In this document: piece by piece, positions 18,842-28,007 of the stretch
How positions within the stretch are numbered: position 1 is the first letter of the stretch
How the letters are laid out: each line of letters begins with the position of its first letter
Source: Alphaproteobacteria bacterium
GTDB taxonomy: Bacteria > Pseudomonadota > Alphaproteobacteria > Micropepsales > Micropepsaceae
Direction of reading: 5' to 3'
Assembly (NCBI GenBank): GCA_025924715.1
Contig: JAICHV010000011.1
Span: 1 to 64,000 of the forward strand
Length of the DNA stretch: 64,000 nucleotides
Made by a program: the position numbers and the translations under genes
Notes under the pieces: model-generated
Told to the model about the DNA's origin: nothing
Seen by the model: the letters and a program-made list of their open reading frames with translations, nothing else
Databases searched by the model: none

Positions 18842-18994
18842 GAGGCCGAAAAAGGGAAAGCTCCAGTGGAGCTTTCCTCGGCCGAACGCCGAGCCCGCGT
18901 CAGCGGGCGATGGCCGGAGGAGGCCGAAAAAGGGAAAGCTCCAGTGAGCCTTCCCCGGCCGAACGCCGAGTCCGCGAAGGCGGGCGAAGGCCGG
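18842..18994. repeat. Two tandem copies of an imperfect 78-base repeat
   Basis: Unit one begins at 18842 and unit two at 18920; both start GAGGCCGAAAAAGGGAAAG, continue CTCCAGTG and contain GGCCGAACGCCGAG and a CGGGCGA-GGCCGG end. They differ by scattered substitutions and small indels. The repeat fills most of the 273-base gap between the FKBP and LysE genes. It codes for nothing convincing and is likely a dispersed intergenic element. Confidence 0.75.
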
Positions 18995-19005
18995 ACAGCG
19001 TTAAT

Positions 19006-19653
19006 TCAGAAGACCTTGATGACCAGATTGACCAGCACCGCCGCCCCGAACAGCAGCACCATCAGGCCGGTCACCCGGTTGATCATCTGCATGGCGGCAT
19101 CGTCGATCCGGGCATGGAACAGGCCGATGACCGTGGTCAGGACCAGCCACCAGGCAGTCGAGCCCAAGACCACGCCGGCGACCACGAGGCTGGCGTCAAC
19201 ATAGGACCCCGCCCCACCCGCCAAGCCCCCAAGGCCCGTGAACATCAGGGTAAAAGCCAGCAAAGTGGCGGGATTTGTCACGGTCAGGGCGAAAGTGGAG
19301 GCGAACGCCCGGGCCAGGGAGGTGCCGCCGCGGTCGGTTTTGTCGTCGCAGTCCACCCGCGGCAAAACCGGGGCCATCAGGATGCGGAAGCCGAAATAGA
19401 CCAGCAGGGCGCCGCCGATCAGTTCGATGATGGTGGTGTAGCTTTTGATCAACTGCGCCACCCAGGTCAGGCCCAGCCCCATCACCGCGGCGAAGATGCC
19501 GTCGCCCAGGGCTGCGCCCAGGCCGGAAACGAAGCCATTGAGCGGGCCATAAGCGAAGGTGCGTCGCACGCAGATCAGATTGACTGGACCGATCGGGACG
19601 GCAGCAATCAGCCCCATCACCACGCCGGAAAAGATCAGGATCAGATAATTCAT
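19006..19653 (-). CDS. LysE family amino-acid exporter
   Basis: 215 aa from the ATG at 19653 (MNYLILIFSGVVMGL), preferred over an in-frame ATG at 19683 that lies inside a repeat copy. About six membrane helices are visible. The N-terminal PIGPVNLICVRRTFAYG motif is typical for LysE/RhtB translocators, which export amino acids or small metabolites. A polar loop with DCDDKTDRGG separates the two halves. Substrate unknown. Confidence 0.88.
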   Translation of the reverse strand: MNYLILIFSGVVMGLIAAVPIGPVNLICVRRTFAYGPLNGFVSGLGAALGDGIFAAVMGLGLTWVAQLIKSYTTIIELIGGALLVYFGFRILMAPVLPRVDCDDKTDRGGTSLARAFASTFALTVTNPATLLAFTLMFTGLGGLAGGAGSYVDASLVVAGVVLGSTAWWLVLTTVIGLFHARIDDAAMQMINRVTGLMVLLFGAAVLVNLVIKVF

Positions 19654-19671
19654 CTTGGCTCTTTGGCGGCG

Positions 19672-19715
19672 AGTGGCGCCCATTTTTAAATTGGGCGCGT
19701 CCGCGCCCGGGCGGC
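19672..19715. repeat. Copy of a dispersed palindromic repeat
   Basis: GTGGCGCCCATTT, then AAATTGGGCGCGTCCGCGCC: a hairpin-forming unit whose arms are GCGCCCA and TGGGCGC. The same unit occurs three more times at 42672-42808. It sits just upstream of the LysE start. Confidence 0.75.
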
Positions 19716-19771
19716 AGGCGACCCGAATTTGCCGGTTGGGTCAAGTCGGGGGAACAAGTCCGGCGGTGTTG

Positions 19772-21103
19772 TTAGGACGGTTCTAAAGTTTCGACAAAGC
19801 GCAGCGGCTGGCCCGTGGAGGCTTTGGTCAAAGCGAAATCGCGCATCACCACTTGCCCGCGCAGAAGCGTCGCCACCGCCCAGCCTTTGGTCTTCATGCC
19901 GTCAAAGGGAGTCCAGCCGCAGCGCGAGGCGATCCAGCTGTTCTGAATCGTGCGCGTAAGGCTCATATCGACAATGGTGAAATCGGCGTCATAGCCGAGC
20001 GCGATGCGTCCCTTGCCGGCGATGCCGAAAATGCGTTGCGGCCCGGAGGCGGTGAGATCGACAAAACGCTCCAGGGTGAGATTGCCCTTGTTCACATGGT
20101 CGAGGAGAAGCGTGACCAAGGTCTGCACCCCTGGCATGCCTGAGGGCGTGTCGGGATAGGTCTTGTCTTTTTCTTCTCTTGTATGGGGCGCGTGGTCGGA
20201 GCCGATCACATCGATCACGCCCTGGCGCACCGCATCCCATAGCGCCAGGCGATGGCGCTCATCGCGGATGGGCGGATTCATCTGGGCATAGGCGCCCAGC
20301 CGCTCATAACATTCCGGCGCGCTGAGCGTGAGATGTTGCGGGGTGGTCTCGGCGGTGGCGTAATCTTTCGCGGCAGCCAGCAGCGGAATTTCCTCCGCGG
20401 TGGTGACATGCAGCACATGCAGCCGACGCCTGGCTTGTTTCGCCAGGGCCAGCACACGCTCGGTGGATGCGCGCGCCGCTTCGACGTCGCGCCACACCGG
20501 ATGGGTCTGCGGCCTGCCGCGTTCGGCCAAATGCTTGCGGGTGATCAGCCGGTCTTCATCTTCCGAATGCACCGCGACGCGGCGGCGGCCCGCTTTGAGC
20601 GCGGCAAGAATGTCCTCGGGTTTGTTGAGCAGCAGCGTGCCGGTGGAGGAGCCGAGAAAGGCCTTGATGCCGCAAACGCCGGGAAGGCGCTCCAACTCCG
20701 CCAACGCGCCGATATTGGCCGGGGTGGCGCCGGCGTAGAAGGCATAATCGCAATGCATGCGGCCGCGCGCGCGGGCCAGCTTGTCGGCGATGGCGGCGCG
20801 GCTGGTGGTGGGCGGCGCGGTGTTGGGCATCTCGAACACGGCGGTGACCCCGCCCAGGATCGCGGCGCGGCTGCCGGTTTCCAGATCTTCCTTGTGCTCA
20901 TTGCCCGGCTCGCGGAAATGCACCTGGCTGTCGACGGCGCCCGGCAGGACATGCAGGCCCTTGGCTTCGAAAATCTCCGCCGCCTTGGCACCCGCCAGGC
21001 TGCCGATGGCGGCAATGCGGCCACCGACAACCCCGATATCCGCAGGGGCAATGCCATTGGGTGTGGCCGCGGTGCCGCCGCGGATCAACAGGTCGAAATG
21101 CAT
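19772..21103 (-). CDS. pyrC: Dihydroorotase
   Basis: 443 aa amidohydrolase. It would catalyse carbamoyl-aspartate to dihydroorotate in pyrimidine synthesis. Visible sites: FREPGNEHKEDLETGS, the GIKAFLGSSTG lysine that is carbamylated in active enzymes, VAVHSEDEDR, VLHVTTAEE, and IGSDHAPHTREEK with the catalytic aspartate. In the first metal motif the expected D.H.H reads DSQVHFREPG, so one zinc-binding His is Gln. I recall other alphaproteobacterial proteins of this subgroup with the same change. Allantoinase or another hydantoinase-like activity is possible, but the rest fits dihydroorotase best. Confidence 0.82.
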   Translation of the reverse strand: MHFDLLIRGGTAATPNGIAPADIGVVGGRIAAIGSLAGAKAAEIFEAKGLHVLPGAVDSQVHFREPGNEHKEDLETGSRAAILGGVTAVFEMPNTAPPTTSRAAIADKLARARGRMHCDYAFYAGATPANIGALAELERLPGVCGIKAFLGSSTGTLLLNKPEDILAALKAGRRRVAVHSEDEDRLITRKHLAERGRPQTHPVWRDVEAARASTERVLALAKQARRRLHVLHVTTAEEIPLLAAAKDYATAETTPQHLTLSAPECYERLGAYAQMNPPIRDERHRLALWDAVRQGVIDVIGSDHAPHTREEKDKTYPDTPSGMPGVQTLVTLLLDHVNKGNLTLERFVDLTASGPQRIFGIAGKGRIALGYDADFTIVDMSLTRTIQNSWIASRCGWTPFDGMKTKGWAVATLLRGQVVMRDFALTKASTGQPLRFVETLEPS

Positions 21104-21216
21104 GCGCGTTACAATTGCCCTCTCTCCCTTCGCCGGAGGCCCGGCTATGGGAAGAAGCGGGTTAACCTCTCATCGCCACCTTGGCAAGTTTGACGCCAGG
21201 TATTACTTCGGGGTCC

Positions 21217-22014
21217 ATGGAACCCGCCCATCTTCACGACCGCGCCATCATCGCCCTGGCGGGCGCCGAGGCGAGGTCTTTCCTGCAGGGCCTCATCACC
21301 AACGATATCGATCGGCTTGCACCCGGCGCCGCGCTTTATGCCGCGCTGCTGACGCCGCAGGGCAAGATCGTCTGCGATTTTCTGATCAGCGAAGGCGATG
21401 GCGCGCTGCTGCTGGACTGCGCCGCCGAGGCGGCCGGGGCTTTGCTGAAAAAGCTCCGGCTCTATCGGTTGCGCAGCAAGATCGAGATCGAACTTCGTCC
21501 CCAGCTTGGCGTCTATGTCGGCCTCCATGCCAAGCCGGCCGTCAGCTTTCCCGATCCCAGGCTGGCGGAATTGGGGCCCCGCGCGGTCGCCGCCGTCGCC
21601 GAAATGCCGGCGGGCCTTGCCGGCCCCGGCGCCTATCATGCGCAGCGGCTGGCGCTGGGCGTGCCCGAAGGGAGCGATTTCGGCAGCGATAAGATTTTCG
21701 CGCTGGATGCGGGGCTCGATGAGCTCCATGCCGTGGCGTTCGACAAGGGCTGTTATGTCGGCCAGGAATTGACTGCGCGGATGAAGCATCGCGGCACGGC
21801 GCGCAAAAGGCTGCTGCCGGTAGAAGCACAGGCAGCGCTGGTGGCGGGCGCGGAAATCACGGACGGCACGCAGGTATTGGGCGAGATTGTTTCCGGCTAT
21901 GGCGACAAGGGATTTGCGCTTGTCAGGCTGGACCGTCTGGAAACCGCCAAAGGCACGCTGAAAGCCGCGGGCCTGCCCATCATCTTGCGCAAACCCGATT
22001 GGCTTGACGCATGA
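21217..22014 (+). CDS. ygfZ: Folate-binding Fe-S assembly protein YgfZ
   Basis: 265 aa from the ATG at 21217. It is a GcvT-like fold with the YgfZ hallmark KGCYVGQELTARMKH near residue 180, followed by RKRLLP. YgfZ/IBA57 proteins use folate to help build or repair 4Fe-4S enzymes such as MiaB. It is divergent from pyrC, and its stop overlaps the tag start (ATGA). Confidence 0.93.
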   Translation: MEPAHLHDRAIIALAGAEARSFLQGLITNDIDRLAPGAALYAALLTPQGKIVCDFLISEGDGALLLDCAAEAAGALLKKLRLYRLRSKIEIELRPQLGVYVGLHAKPAVSFPDPRLAELGPRAVAAVAEMPAGLAGPGAYHAQRLALGVPEGSDFGSDKIFALDAGLDELHAVAFDKGCYVGQELTARMKHRGTARKRLLPVEAQAALVAGAEITDGTQVLGEIVSGYGDKGFALVRLDRLETAKGTLKAAGLPIILRKPDWLDA

Positions 22015-22610
22015 GCGGCAAAACCCGCTGCCATTGGCCGGGCGAAGACCCGCTTTATTGCGCCTATCACGACACCGAATGGGGCGTGCCGGAATATGAC
22101 CCGCGCGCGCTCTACGAAAAGCTGGTGCTGGACGGCTTTCAGGCGGGCCTCTCCTGGATCACCATCCTGCGCAAGCGGGAAAATTTCCGCAAAGCCTTTC
22201 ACGGTTTCGATCCGCACAAGATCGCGCGTTATGGGAATCGCGACATTGAAAGGTTGCTGGGCAATGACGGCATCATCCGCAGCCGCGCCAAAATCGAAGC
22301 GGCGATTCGCGGCGCCCGGCTATGGTTGGAGATTGAGGAAAAAGAACCGGGCGGCTTTACCGAGCTGATCTGGAAACATGTGGACGGCAAGCCGCGCATC
22401 AACCGCTTCAAATCCAAGAGCCAGGTTCCCGCCAAGACCGCGATGAGCGAAGGCCTGGCCCGGGAGCTCAAACAGCGCGGCTTCAATTTCTGCGGCCCGG
22501 TGATCGTCTATGCCTTTGCCCAGGCTATCGGCATGGTCAATGACCATGTCATCGCCTGCTTCCGGCATGGCGAATGTGCCCGCCTGGCCGGTTCGCAAAA
22601 GCAATCTTGA
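22011..22610 (+). CDS. tag: DNA-3-methyladenine glycosylase I
   Basis: 199 aa, the Tag length. It excises 3-methyladenine from alkylated DNA. Signatures: RCHWPGEDPLYCAYHDTEWG at the start, GFQAGLSWITILRKRENFR, the NFCGPVIVYAFAQAIGMVNDH segment, and the zinc-site residues at the ends (C and H near the N-terminus, HVIACFRHGEC near the C-terminus). Translationally coupled to ygfZ. Confidence 0.96.
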   Translation: MSGKTRCHWPGEDPLYCAYHDTEWGVPEYDPRALYEKLVLDGFQAGLSWITILRKRENFRKAFHGFDPHKIARYGNRDIERLLGNDGIIRSRAKIEAAIRGARLWLEIEEKEPGGFTELIWKHVDGKPRINRFKSKSQVPAKTAMSEGLARELKQRGFNFCGPVIVYAFAQAIGMVNDHVIACFRHGECARLAGSQKQS

Positions 22611-22641
22611 AGCCGGCAAGCCGCTTCTCTAGGGTTCCGTC

Positions 22642-23679
22642 ATGTCCAGCATCAAGAAAGACGTCATCGCCGCCATCGGAAACACCCCGCTGATCCGGCT
22701 CAATCGCGCTTCCGAAGAAACGGGGTGCGAAATTCTCGGCAAGGCGGAGTTCCTCAATCCCGGCCAGTCGGTCAAGGACCGCGCCGCCCTTTTCATCATC
22801 CAGGATGCGCTCGCCCGCGGCACACTGCGGCCGGGCGGAACCATCGTCGAGGGTACCGCCGGCAATACCGGTATTGGCCTCGCCGTGGTGGCGAATGCGC
22901 TGGGCTTCAAGACGGTGATCGTGATCCCCGATACCCAGAGCCAGGAAAAGAAAGATGCCTTGCGCCTCTTGGGCGCGGAGTTGATCGAAGTGCCGGCGGT
23001 GCCTTATCGCGACCCCAACAATTATGTGCGCCTGTCGGGGCGGCTGGCCGAACAATTGGCCAAAAGCGAGCCCAATGGCGCGATCTGGGCCAATCAGTTC
23101 GACAACACCGCCAACCGCCAGGCTCATATCGTCGGCACCGCGCCCGAAATCTGGGAGCAGACCGGGGGCAAGATCGACGGCTTTGTTTGTTCGGTGGGCA
23201 CCGGCGGCACCTTGGCCGGGGTCGCCATCGGCCTGAAAAAATTCAATCCCAAGATCCGCATCGCCGCCGCCGATCCCTTGGGCGCGGCGATCTATAGCTG
23301 GATCAAGACCGGCGAACTGACCATGCATGGCTCGTCGATCACCGAAGGCATCGGCCAAAGCCGGGTCACCGGCAATCTCGAAGGCGCCCCGATCGACGAT
23401 GCCTATGAAATTTCCGATGAAGAAGCCCTGCCTTTGATCTTCGACCTTTTGCAGCATGAGGGGCTGTGCCTGGGCGGCTCGACCGGCGTCAATGTGGCGG
23501 GCGCGATCCGCATGGCCAAGGATCTGGGGCCCGGCCATACCATCGTCACCATCCTGGCCGATTACGGCAATCGGTATCAGGGCAAGCTGTTCAATCCCGA
23601 CTTCCTGCGCTCGAAGAATTTGCCGCTGCCGCCCTGGCTGGCAGAGCCGGCGCCGCCCATCGCGGTGCCTTATCAATGA
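22642..23679 (+). CDS. cysK: Cysteine synthase A (O-acetylserine sulfhydrylase)
   Basis: 345 aa PLP fold-type II enzyme. The PLP lysine lies in NPGQSVKDRAA near residue 47; the phosphate loop is GTGGTLAG, and the substrate loop reads EGTAGNTGIG where classic CysK has TSGNTG. It makes cysteine from O-acetylserine and sulfide. It heads a sulfur-metabolism run with sseA and metC; its stop overlaps the sseA ATG. Confidence 0.9.
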   Translation: MSSIKKDVIAAIGNTPLIRLNRASEETGCEILGKAEFLNPGQSVKDRAALFIIQDALARGTLRPGGTIVEGTAGNTGIGLAVVANALGFKTVIVIPDTQSQEKKDALRLLGAELIEVPAVPYRDPNNYVRLSGRLAEQLAKSEPNGAIWANQFDNTANRQAHIVGTAPEIWEQTGGKIDGFVCSVGTGGTLAGVAIGLKKFNPKIRIAAADPLGAAIYSWIKTGELTMHGSSITEGIGQSRVTGNLEGAPIDDAYEISDEEALPLIFDLLQHEGLCLGGSTGVNVAGAIRMAKDLGPGHTIVTILADYGNRYQGKLFNPDFLRSKNLPLPPWLAEPAPPIAVPYQ

Positions 23680-24500
23680 CCGCGCTGGTTTCCACGCAGT
23701 GGCTGGCGGCGCATCTGAATGCGGTGCGGGTGGTGGACGCCTCCTGGTACATGCCCGAAGACAAGCGCGACCCCGCGCGGGAATTCGAAGCGGAGCATAT
23801 TCCCGGCGCGGTGTTCTTCGATATCGACGCCATCAGCGACAAAGCCACCGACCTGCCCCATATGATGCCCAGGCCCGAACAATTCGCGCGCCAGTTGGGG
23901 GCTTTGGGGATTGCCGATGGCGACAAGGTGGTTGTCTATGACGGCGCGGGCGTGTTTTCCGCGCCCCGCGCCTGGTGGATGCTGGAAGCAATGGGCCACA
24001 AGGACGTCGCCGTTCTGGATGGCGGATTGCCCAAGTGGAAGCGCGAGGGGCGGCCCTTGGAACAAGGACCGGCAAAACCGCTGCCGGCGCATTTTACCGC
24101 CAGGCCCGATCCCGCTTTGATACGCGACTTCGCGCAAGTCAAAGCGGCTTTGGGCAACACGCAGATCCTGGACGCTCGCTCCGCCAGCCGCTTCAGCGGC
24201 GCGGAAGCCGAACCGCGGCCGGGCCTGAAATCCGGCCACATGCCGGGCGCCGTGAATGTGCCCTGGCGCAGTCTGCTGGCACCCGACAATACCTTGAAAG
24301 ACGATCACGCCTTGCAGAAATTGCTCGCCGAAAAAGGCGTCGATCTGCGCGCGCCGATCATCACCACTTGCGGCTCCGGCATCAGCGCCGCGATCGTCGC
24401 CCTGGCGCTGGAGAAAATAGGGGCACGCAATCTGGCGCTCTATGACGGGTCCTGGGCGGAATGGGGCGGGCGCGAAGACGCGTCTGTCGAGGCCGGATGA
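23676..24500 (+). CDS. sseA: 3-mercaptopyruvate sulfurtransferase
   Basis: 274 aa, two rhodanese domains. The first is inactive; the second carries the catalytic loop TTCGSGISA near residue 230, the CGSG type of mercaptopyruvate (not thiosulfate) sulfurtransferases. The ATG at 23676 overlaps the cysK stop. The stop overlaps the ATG of the GNAT gene, so three genes are coupled. Confidence 0.94.
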   Translation: MTALVSTQWLAAHLNAVRVVDASWYMPEDKRDPAREFEAEHIPGAVFFDIDAISDKATDLPHMMPRPEQFARQLGALGIADGDKVVVYDGAGVFSAPRAWWMLEAMGHKDVAVLDGGLPKWKREGRPLEQGPAKPLPAHFTARPDPALIRDFAQVKAALGNTQILDARSASRFSGAEAEPRPGLKSGHMPGAVNVPWRSLLAPDNTLKDDHALQKLLAEKGVDLRAPIITTCGSGISAAIVALALEKIGARNLALYDGSWAEWGGREDASVEAG

Positions 24501-25027
24501 GCCCAACGGGAACGCCGCGCCGCATTCCCATGACCGTCACCTTCCTGGAAATGGCGGCAAAGCCCAGCGTGCTGCCGCCGCCCCAGCCGCGCGGCAAGAT
24601 CGCCTTCCTGAGGGCGGAAAATCCGCCGATTCATTTTTATCGCTATCTCTATGACACCATCGGCGAAAAATATTTCTGGGTCGACCGCAAGAAGCTGACC
24701 CCGGAAAAACTGGCCGAGATCATCCATGCCCCCACCACTCTGCTTTATGTTCTGTACACGGAAGGAAGCCCGGCCGGGTTGGCCGAGCTCGATCTGCGGG
24801 CCAACGGCACCGCCAATATCGCCTATTTCGGGCTGATGCCCGAGGCGATGGGGCGCCATCTGGGGTTCTTCTTCCTCTACCACACCTGCATCAGCGCCTG
24901 GCTGAATCCGATTTCCAAGCTCCTGGTCAACACCTGCACCCTGGACCACCCCCGCGCCCTGCCCCTGTACCAGCGCATGGGCTTCACGCCCTTTTCGCGC
25001 GAAGAACGCTATGTGGAATTGCCCTGA
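24497..25027 (+). CDS. GNAT family N-acetyltransferase
   Basis: 176 aa from the ATG at 24497 that overlaps the sseA stop. It has the GNAT pattern: GLAELDLRANGTANIAYFGL as the central strands, then the acetyl-CoA region (MGRHLGFFFLYHTC) and LYQRMGFTPFSRE near the end. Substrate unknown; the operon suggests small amine or amino-acid metabolism, but this is only context. Confidence 0.88.
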   Translation: MSPTGTPRRIPMTVTFLEMAAKPSVLPPPQPRGKIAFLRAENPPIHFYRYLYDTIGEKYFWVDRKKLTPEKLAEIIHAPTTLLYVLYTEGSPAGLAELDLRANGTANIAYFGLMPEAMGRHLGFFFLYHTCISAWLNPISKLLVNTCTLDHPRALPLYQRMGFTPFSREERYVELP

Positions 25028-25072
25028 AAGGGGATTGAAGGCAAAGTCCGCAGGCCACCCTCACCCGGGCCG

Positions 25073-26482
25073 ATGATGACCACCCTGGATACCGCAGCAG
25101 CACCCGCCTCGCGCCGCGATCTGTTCGGTCATCCCCGCGGCCTCACTTTCCTATTCGGCTCGGAAATGTGGGAGCGGTTTTCCTATTACGGCATGCGCGT
25201 GCTGCTGCCGCTTTATTGCCTTCAATATCTTTTGCTTCCGGGCCATTACGGCACCGTGGTGGGCGGCGCGACGATGCGCCATGTGTTGGAAAGCGTCTAT
25301 GGCGGTTTCACCACGCCGCAACAATTCCAGTCGGCCATTTATGGCGCCTATACCTCTCTGGTCTATTTCACGCCGTTGGTCGGCGGTTATCTCGCCGACC
25401 GGTGGTTCGGGCGCCGCTACACTGTGGTTGCGGGCGGCATTCTGATGGCGATCGGCCATTTCCTGATGGCCTTTGAGAATTATTTCTATTTTGCCCTGTT
25501 GTTCATCATTCTGGGCAATGGCGGCTTCAAGCCCAATATTTCGACCCAAGTGGGCGGGCTCTACAAGCCGGGCGATCACCGGATCGATCGGGCCTATTCC
25601 ATTTTTTATGTCGGCATCAATGTCGGCGCCTTTATCGGCCAGAACATCTGCGGCGCCTTTGGCGAAGCGAAACTGTGGTCTTATGGCTTCGGCGCGGCGG
25701 GCGTGGGCATGTTGATCGGCACCGTCGTCTATCTCTTCGCGCTTCGCGTGCTGCCCGACGACCGGCCCCGGCTGGTGGCGGCTGGCAAAAGGCCCCCCTT
25801 CACCCGCGAAGACTGGCGTGCCTTCCTGATCCTCTGGCTGCTCTTCGTGCCCGGCTGCATTTTCTGGGCGACCTACGAGCAATCCGGCAACACCGTCGAA
25901 GTGTGGAGCGTCGATCATCTGAACCGGTTGGTAACGCTGGGGCCGCTCAGCTTCACCCTGACGGTGGGCTTTATCCAGTCGATCAACGGCATCTTCATCG
26001 TCCTCTTCACGCCGCTGGTGATCACGTTTTGGAAAAAGCAGGAAGCGGCGGGGCGTGAACCCAGCGCCGTGATCAAGATGGCGCTGGGCTTCGTCATCCT
26101 CTCGCTCTCCTATTTCATTCTGGCGGCATCACAGTGGATGGCCGGCACCGGCCAGGTGGCCTGGACCTGGTCGATCCTGTTCTGGGCCGTCTACACTCTG
26201 GGCGAGCTTTATTTTTCGCCCGTCGGATTGTCGCTCTATTCCAAAGCGGCGCCGCCCCAGGTCGCAGCCCTGATGATGGCGGTGTTCCTGGCCACATCCT
26301 TTCCGGGCAATTTCCTGGCCGGATGGCTGGGCAAGTTCTACAGCACCATGAGCAACACCAACTTCTTCCTCTTTATCGCCGCCCTCGCCCTGGCGCCGGC
26401 GCCGATCATCTGGGCCTTCGACCGTCCGCTGCGGGCGATCATGAAAAGCCATGAAGACAAGCGGCAAGCCCCGCAATTATGA
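25073..26482 (+). CDS. POT/PTR2 family proton-dependent oligopeptide transporter
   Basis: 469 aa with about twelve to fourteen membrane segments. The PTR2 signature near residue 35 (SEMWERFSYYGMRVLLPLY) and GGYLADRWFGRRYTV near residue 105 mark the proton-coupled di/tripeptide transporter family. FYVGINVGAFIGQ follows around residue 180. It sits between the GNAT gene and metC, so imported peptides may feed the amino-acid enzymes around it. The stop overlaps the metC ATG. Confidence 0.93.
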   Translation: MMTTLDTAAAPASRRDLFGHPRGLTFLFGSEMWERFSYYGMRVLLPLYCLQYLLLPGHYGTVVGGATMRHVLESVYGGFTTPQQFQSAIYGAYTSLVYFTPLVGGYLADRWFGRRYTVVAGGILMAIGHFLMAFENYFYFALLFIILGNGGFKPNISTQVGGLYKPGDHRIDRAYSIFYVGINVGAFIGQNICGAFGEAKLWSYGFGAAGVGMLIGTVVYLFALRVLPDDRPRLVAAGKRPPFTREDWRAFLILWLLFVPGCIFWATYEQSGNTVEVWSVDHLNRLVTLGPLSFTLTVGFIQSINGIFIVLFTPLVITFWKKQEAAGREPSAVIKMALGFVILSLSYFILAASQWMAGTGQVAWTWSILFWAVYTLGELYFSPVGLSLYSKAAPPQVAALMMAVFLATSFPGNFLAGWLGKFYSTMSNTNFFLFIAALALAPAPIIWAFDRPLRAIMKSHEDKRQAPQL

Positions 26483-27636
26483 CCGGACAAAAGGACAAAC
26501 CCGACACCATCGCGGTTGCGGCCGGACGGATGAGCGAGGCGCATTTTGGGGCGGTCAACACCCCGGTCTATCGCGCCTCCACCATTCTCTATCCCGATCT
26601 GGCGACGCTGAAGGCCAATGCCCAGCCCTACACCTATGGCCGGCGCGGCACCCCCAGTTCGCGCAGCTTTGAAGAGGCGATCTGCGCCCTGGAGGGCGGG
26701 GCGCGCACCATGGTGGTGCCGTCAGGGCTCAATGCCTGCGCCGTGGCGATCATGGCGGTTTGCGGCGCGGGCGATCATCTGCTGGTCACCGACACGGTCT
26801 ATGAACCGACGCGCAAATTCTGTGACAGCGTACTGGCGCGCTTTGGGGTGGAAACCGAATATTACGCGCCGGACCAAGACATCGCCCCCCTGCTGCGGCC
26901 CAATACCAAAGCGGTGTTCTGCGAAAGTCCCGGCTCCCTGACCTTCGAGGTCCAGGACATTCCCGCCATTGCCGCGGCTGCGCATGCCAAAGGCGTCTCG
27001 GTGCTGCTCGACAACACCTGGGCGACGCCGCTGCTGTTTGCCGCCATAGCCCATGGCGTCGATCTGTCGATCCAGGCGGTGACCAAATATATCGGCGGCC
27101 ATGCCGATGTGATGCTGGGCACCATCACCGCCAATGACAGCCATGCGGCGCGCCTGGTCCATTGCCATGGCCATATGGGGCTGTTCGCCGGCGGCGACGA
27201 CACTTGGCTGGCGCTGCGGGGCTTGCGCACCCTGCCGACGCGGCTGAAGCGCCATCAGCAGACCGCGCTGGCTTTGATCGCCTGGCTGCAGGCCCGCCCC
27301 GAAGTCAGCCGCATACTTTATCCCGCCCTGCCCTCCGATCCCGGCCATGCCTTGTGGAAGCGCGATTTCACGGGGGCCAATGGCTTGTTCGGCGTGGTGT
27401 TCAAACCCGTGCCCGAGCGCGCTCTGGCCGCCATGGTGGACGGCTTTTCCCATTTCGGGATCGGCTATTCCTGGGGCGGATTTGAAAGTCTGGTGCTGCC
27501 GGCCCATATCAAGCGGACCAAGACGGCTTTCGCGGCGGAAGGACCCCTCCTTCGCTTTCATGCCGGGCTGGAAGACGTCGCCGACCTGATCGCCGATCTG
27601 GAACGCGGCTTTCAACGTTTGAAGGACCATTCGTGA
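26479..27636 (+). CDS. metC: Cystathionine beta-lyase
   Basis: 385 aa, Cys/Met-metabolism PLP family. The PLP lysine lies in QAVTKYIGGHADVMLG near residue 202; the N-terminal half has YTYGRRGTPSSR and the late part has YSWGGFESLVLP. The WGGFESL form fits cystathionine beta-lyase, giving homocysteine, pyruvate and ammonia. Coupled to the peptide transporter upstream and, by a GTGA overlap, to hisI downstream. Confidence 0.92.
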   Translation: MTGQKDKPDTIAVAAGRMSEAHFGAVNTPVYRASTILYPDLATLKANAQPYTYGRRGTPSSRSFEEAICALEGGARTMVVPSGLNACAVAIMAVCGAGDHLLVTDTVYEPTRKFCDSVLARFGVETEYYAPDQDIAPLLRPNTKAVFCESPGSLTFEVQDIPAIAAAAHAKGVSVLLDNTWATPLLFAAIAHGVDLSIQAVTKYIGGHADVMLGTITANDSHAARLVHCHGHMGLFAGGDDTWLALRGLRTLPTRLKRHQQTALALIAWLQARPEVSRILYPALPSDPGHALWKRDFTGANGLFGVVFKPVPERALAAMVDGFSHFGIGYSWGGFESLVLPAHIKRTKTAFAAEGPLLRFHAGLEDVADLIADLERGFQRLKDHS

Positions 27637-27974
27637 CCGATATTCTTTCCCGCGCCGCTTTCCTGTCGGCGATCAAATTCGACGACAAGGGCCTGGTGCC
27701 GGCGATCGCCCAAAGCCATGCCACGGGCCAGATCCTGATGATGGCCTGGATGACCCGCGAGACCCTGGAAGCCACCCTGCACACAGGCGAGGTGACCTAT
27801 TGGTCGCGCTCGCGCCAGCAAGTCTGGCGCAAGGGCGAAACCAGCGGCCATCACCAGCATCTGGTCGAGGCCTGGGTCGATTGCGACGGCGATGTGGTGC
27901 TTTTGAAGGTGGATCAACTGGGTCCGGCCTGCCACACCGGGGCGCCAAGCTGTTTCTTCCGCCAGTTGGGCTGA
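27633..27974 (+). CDS. hisI: Phosphoribosyl-AMP cyclohydrolase
   Basis: 113 aa, a stand-alone HisI without the HisE domain. It opens the purine ring of phosphoribosyl-AMP in histidine synthesis. Core motifs: MMAWMTRETLEATL, YWSRSRQQVWRKGETSGH, and metal ligands in DCDGD and CHTGAPSCFF. It starts with GTG, overlapping the metC stop by four bases. Confidence 0.96.
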   Translation: MTDILSRAAFLSAIKFDDKGLVPAIAQSHATGQILMMAWMTRETLEATLHTGEVTYWSRSRQQVWRKGETSGHHQHLVEAWVDCDGDVVLLKVDQLGPACHTGAPSCFFRQLG

Positions 27975-28007
27975 ACGGAACCGCATAATCCGCGCTATAC
28001 AGGGGAC

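Noticed and set aside
19752-19775. GGAAC with GTT downstream as a third EcfG promoter
   Set aside because: Spacing is 15 bases to GTT and it points into the 3' end of pyrC on the opposite strand.
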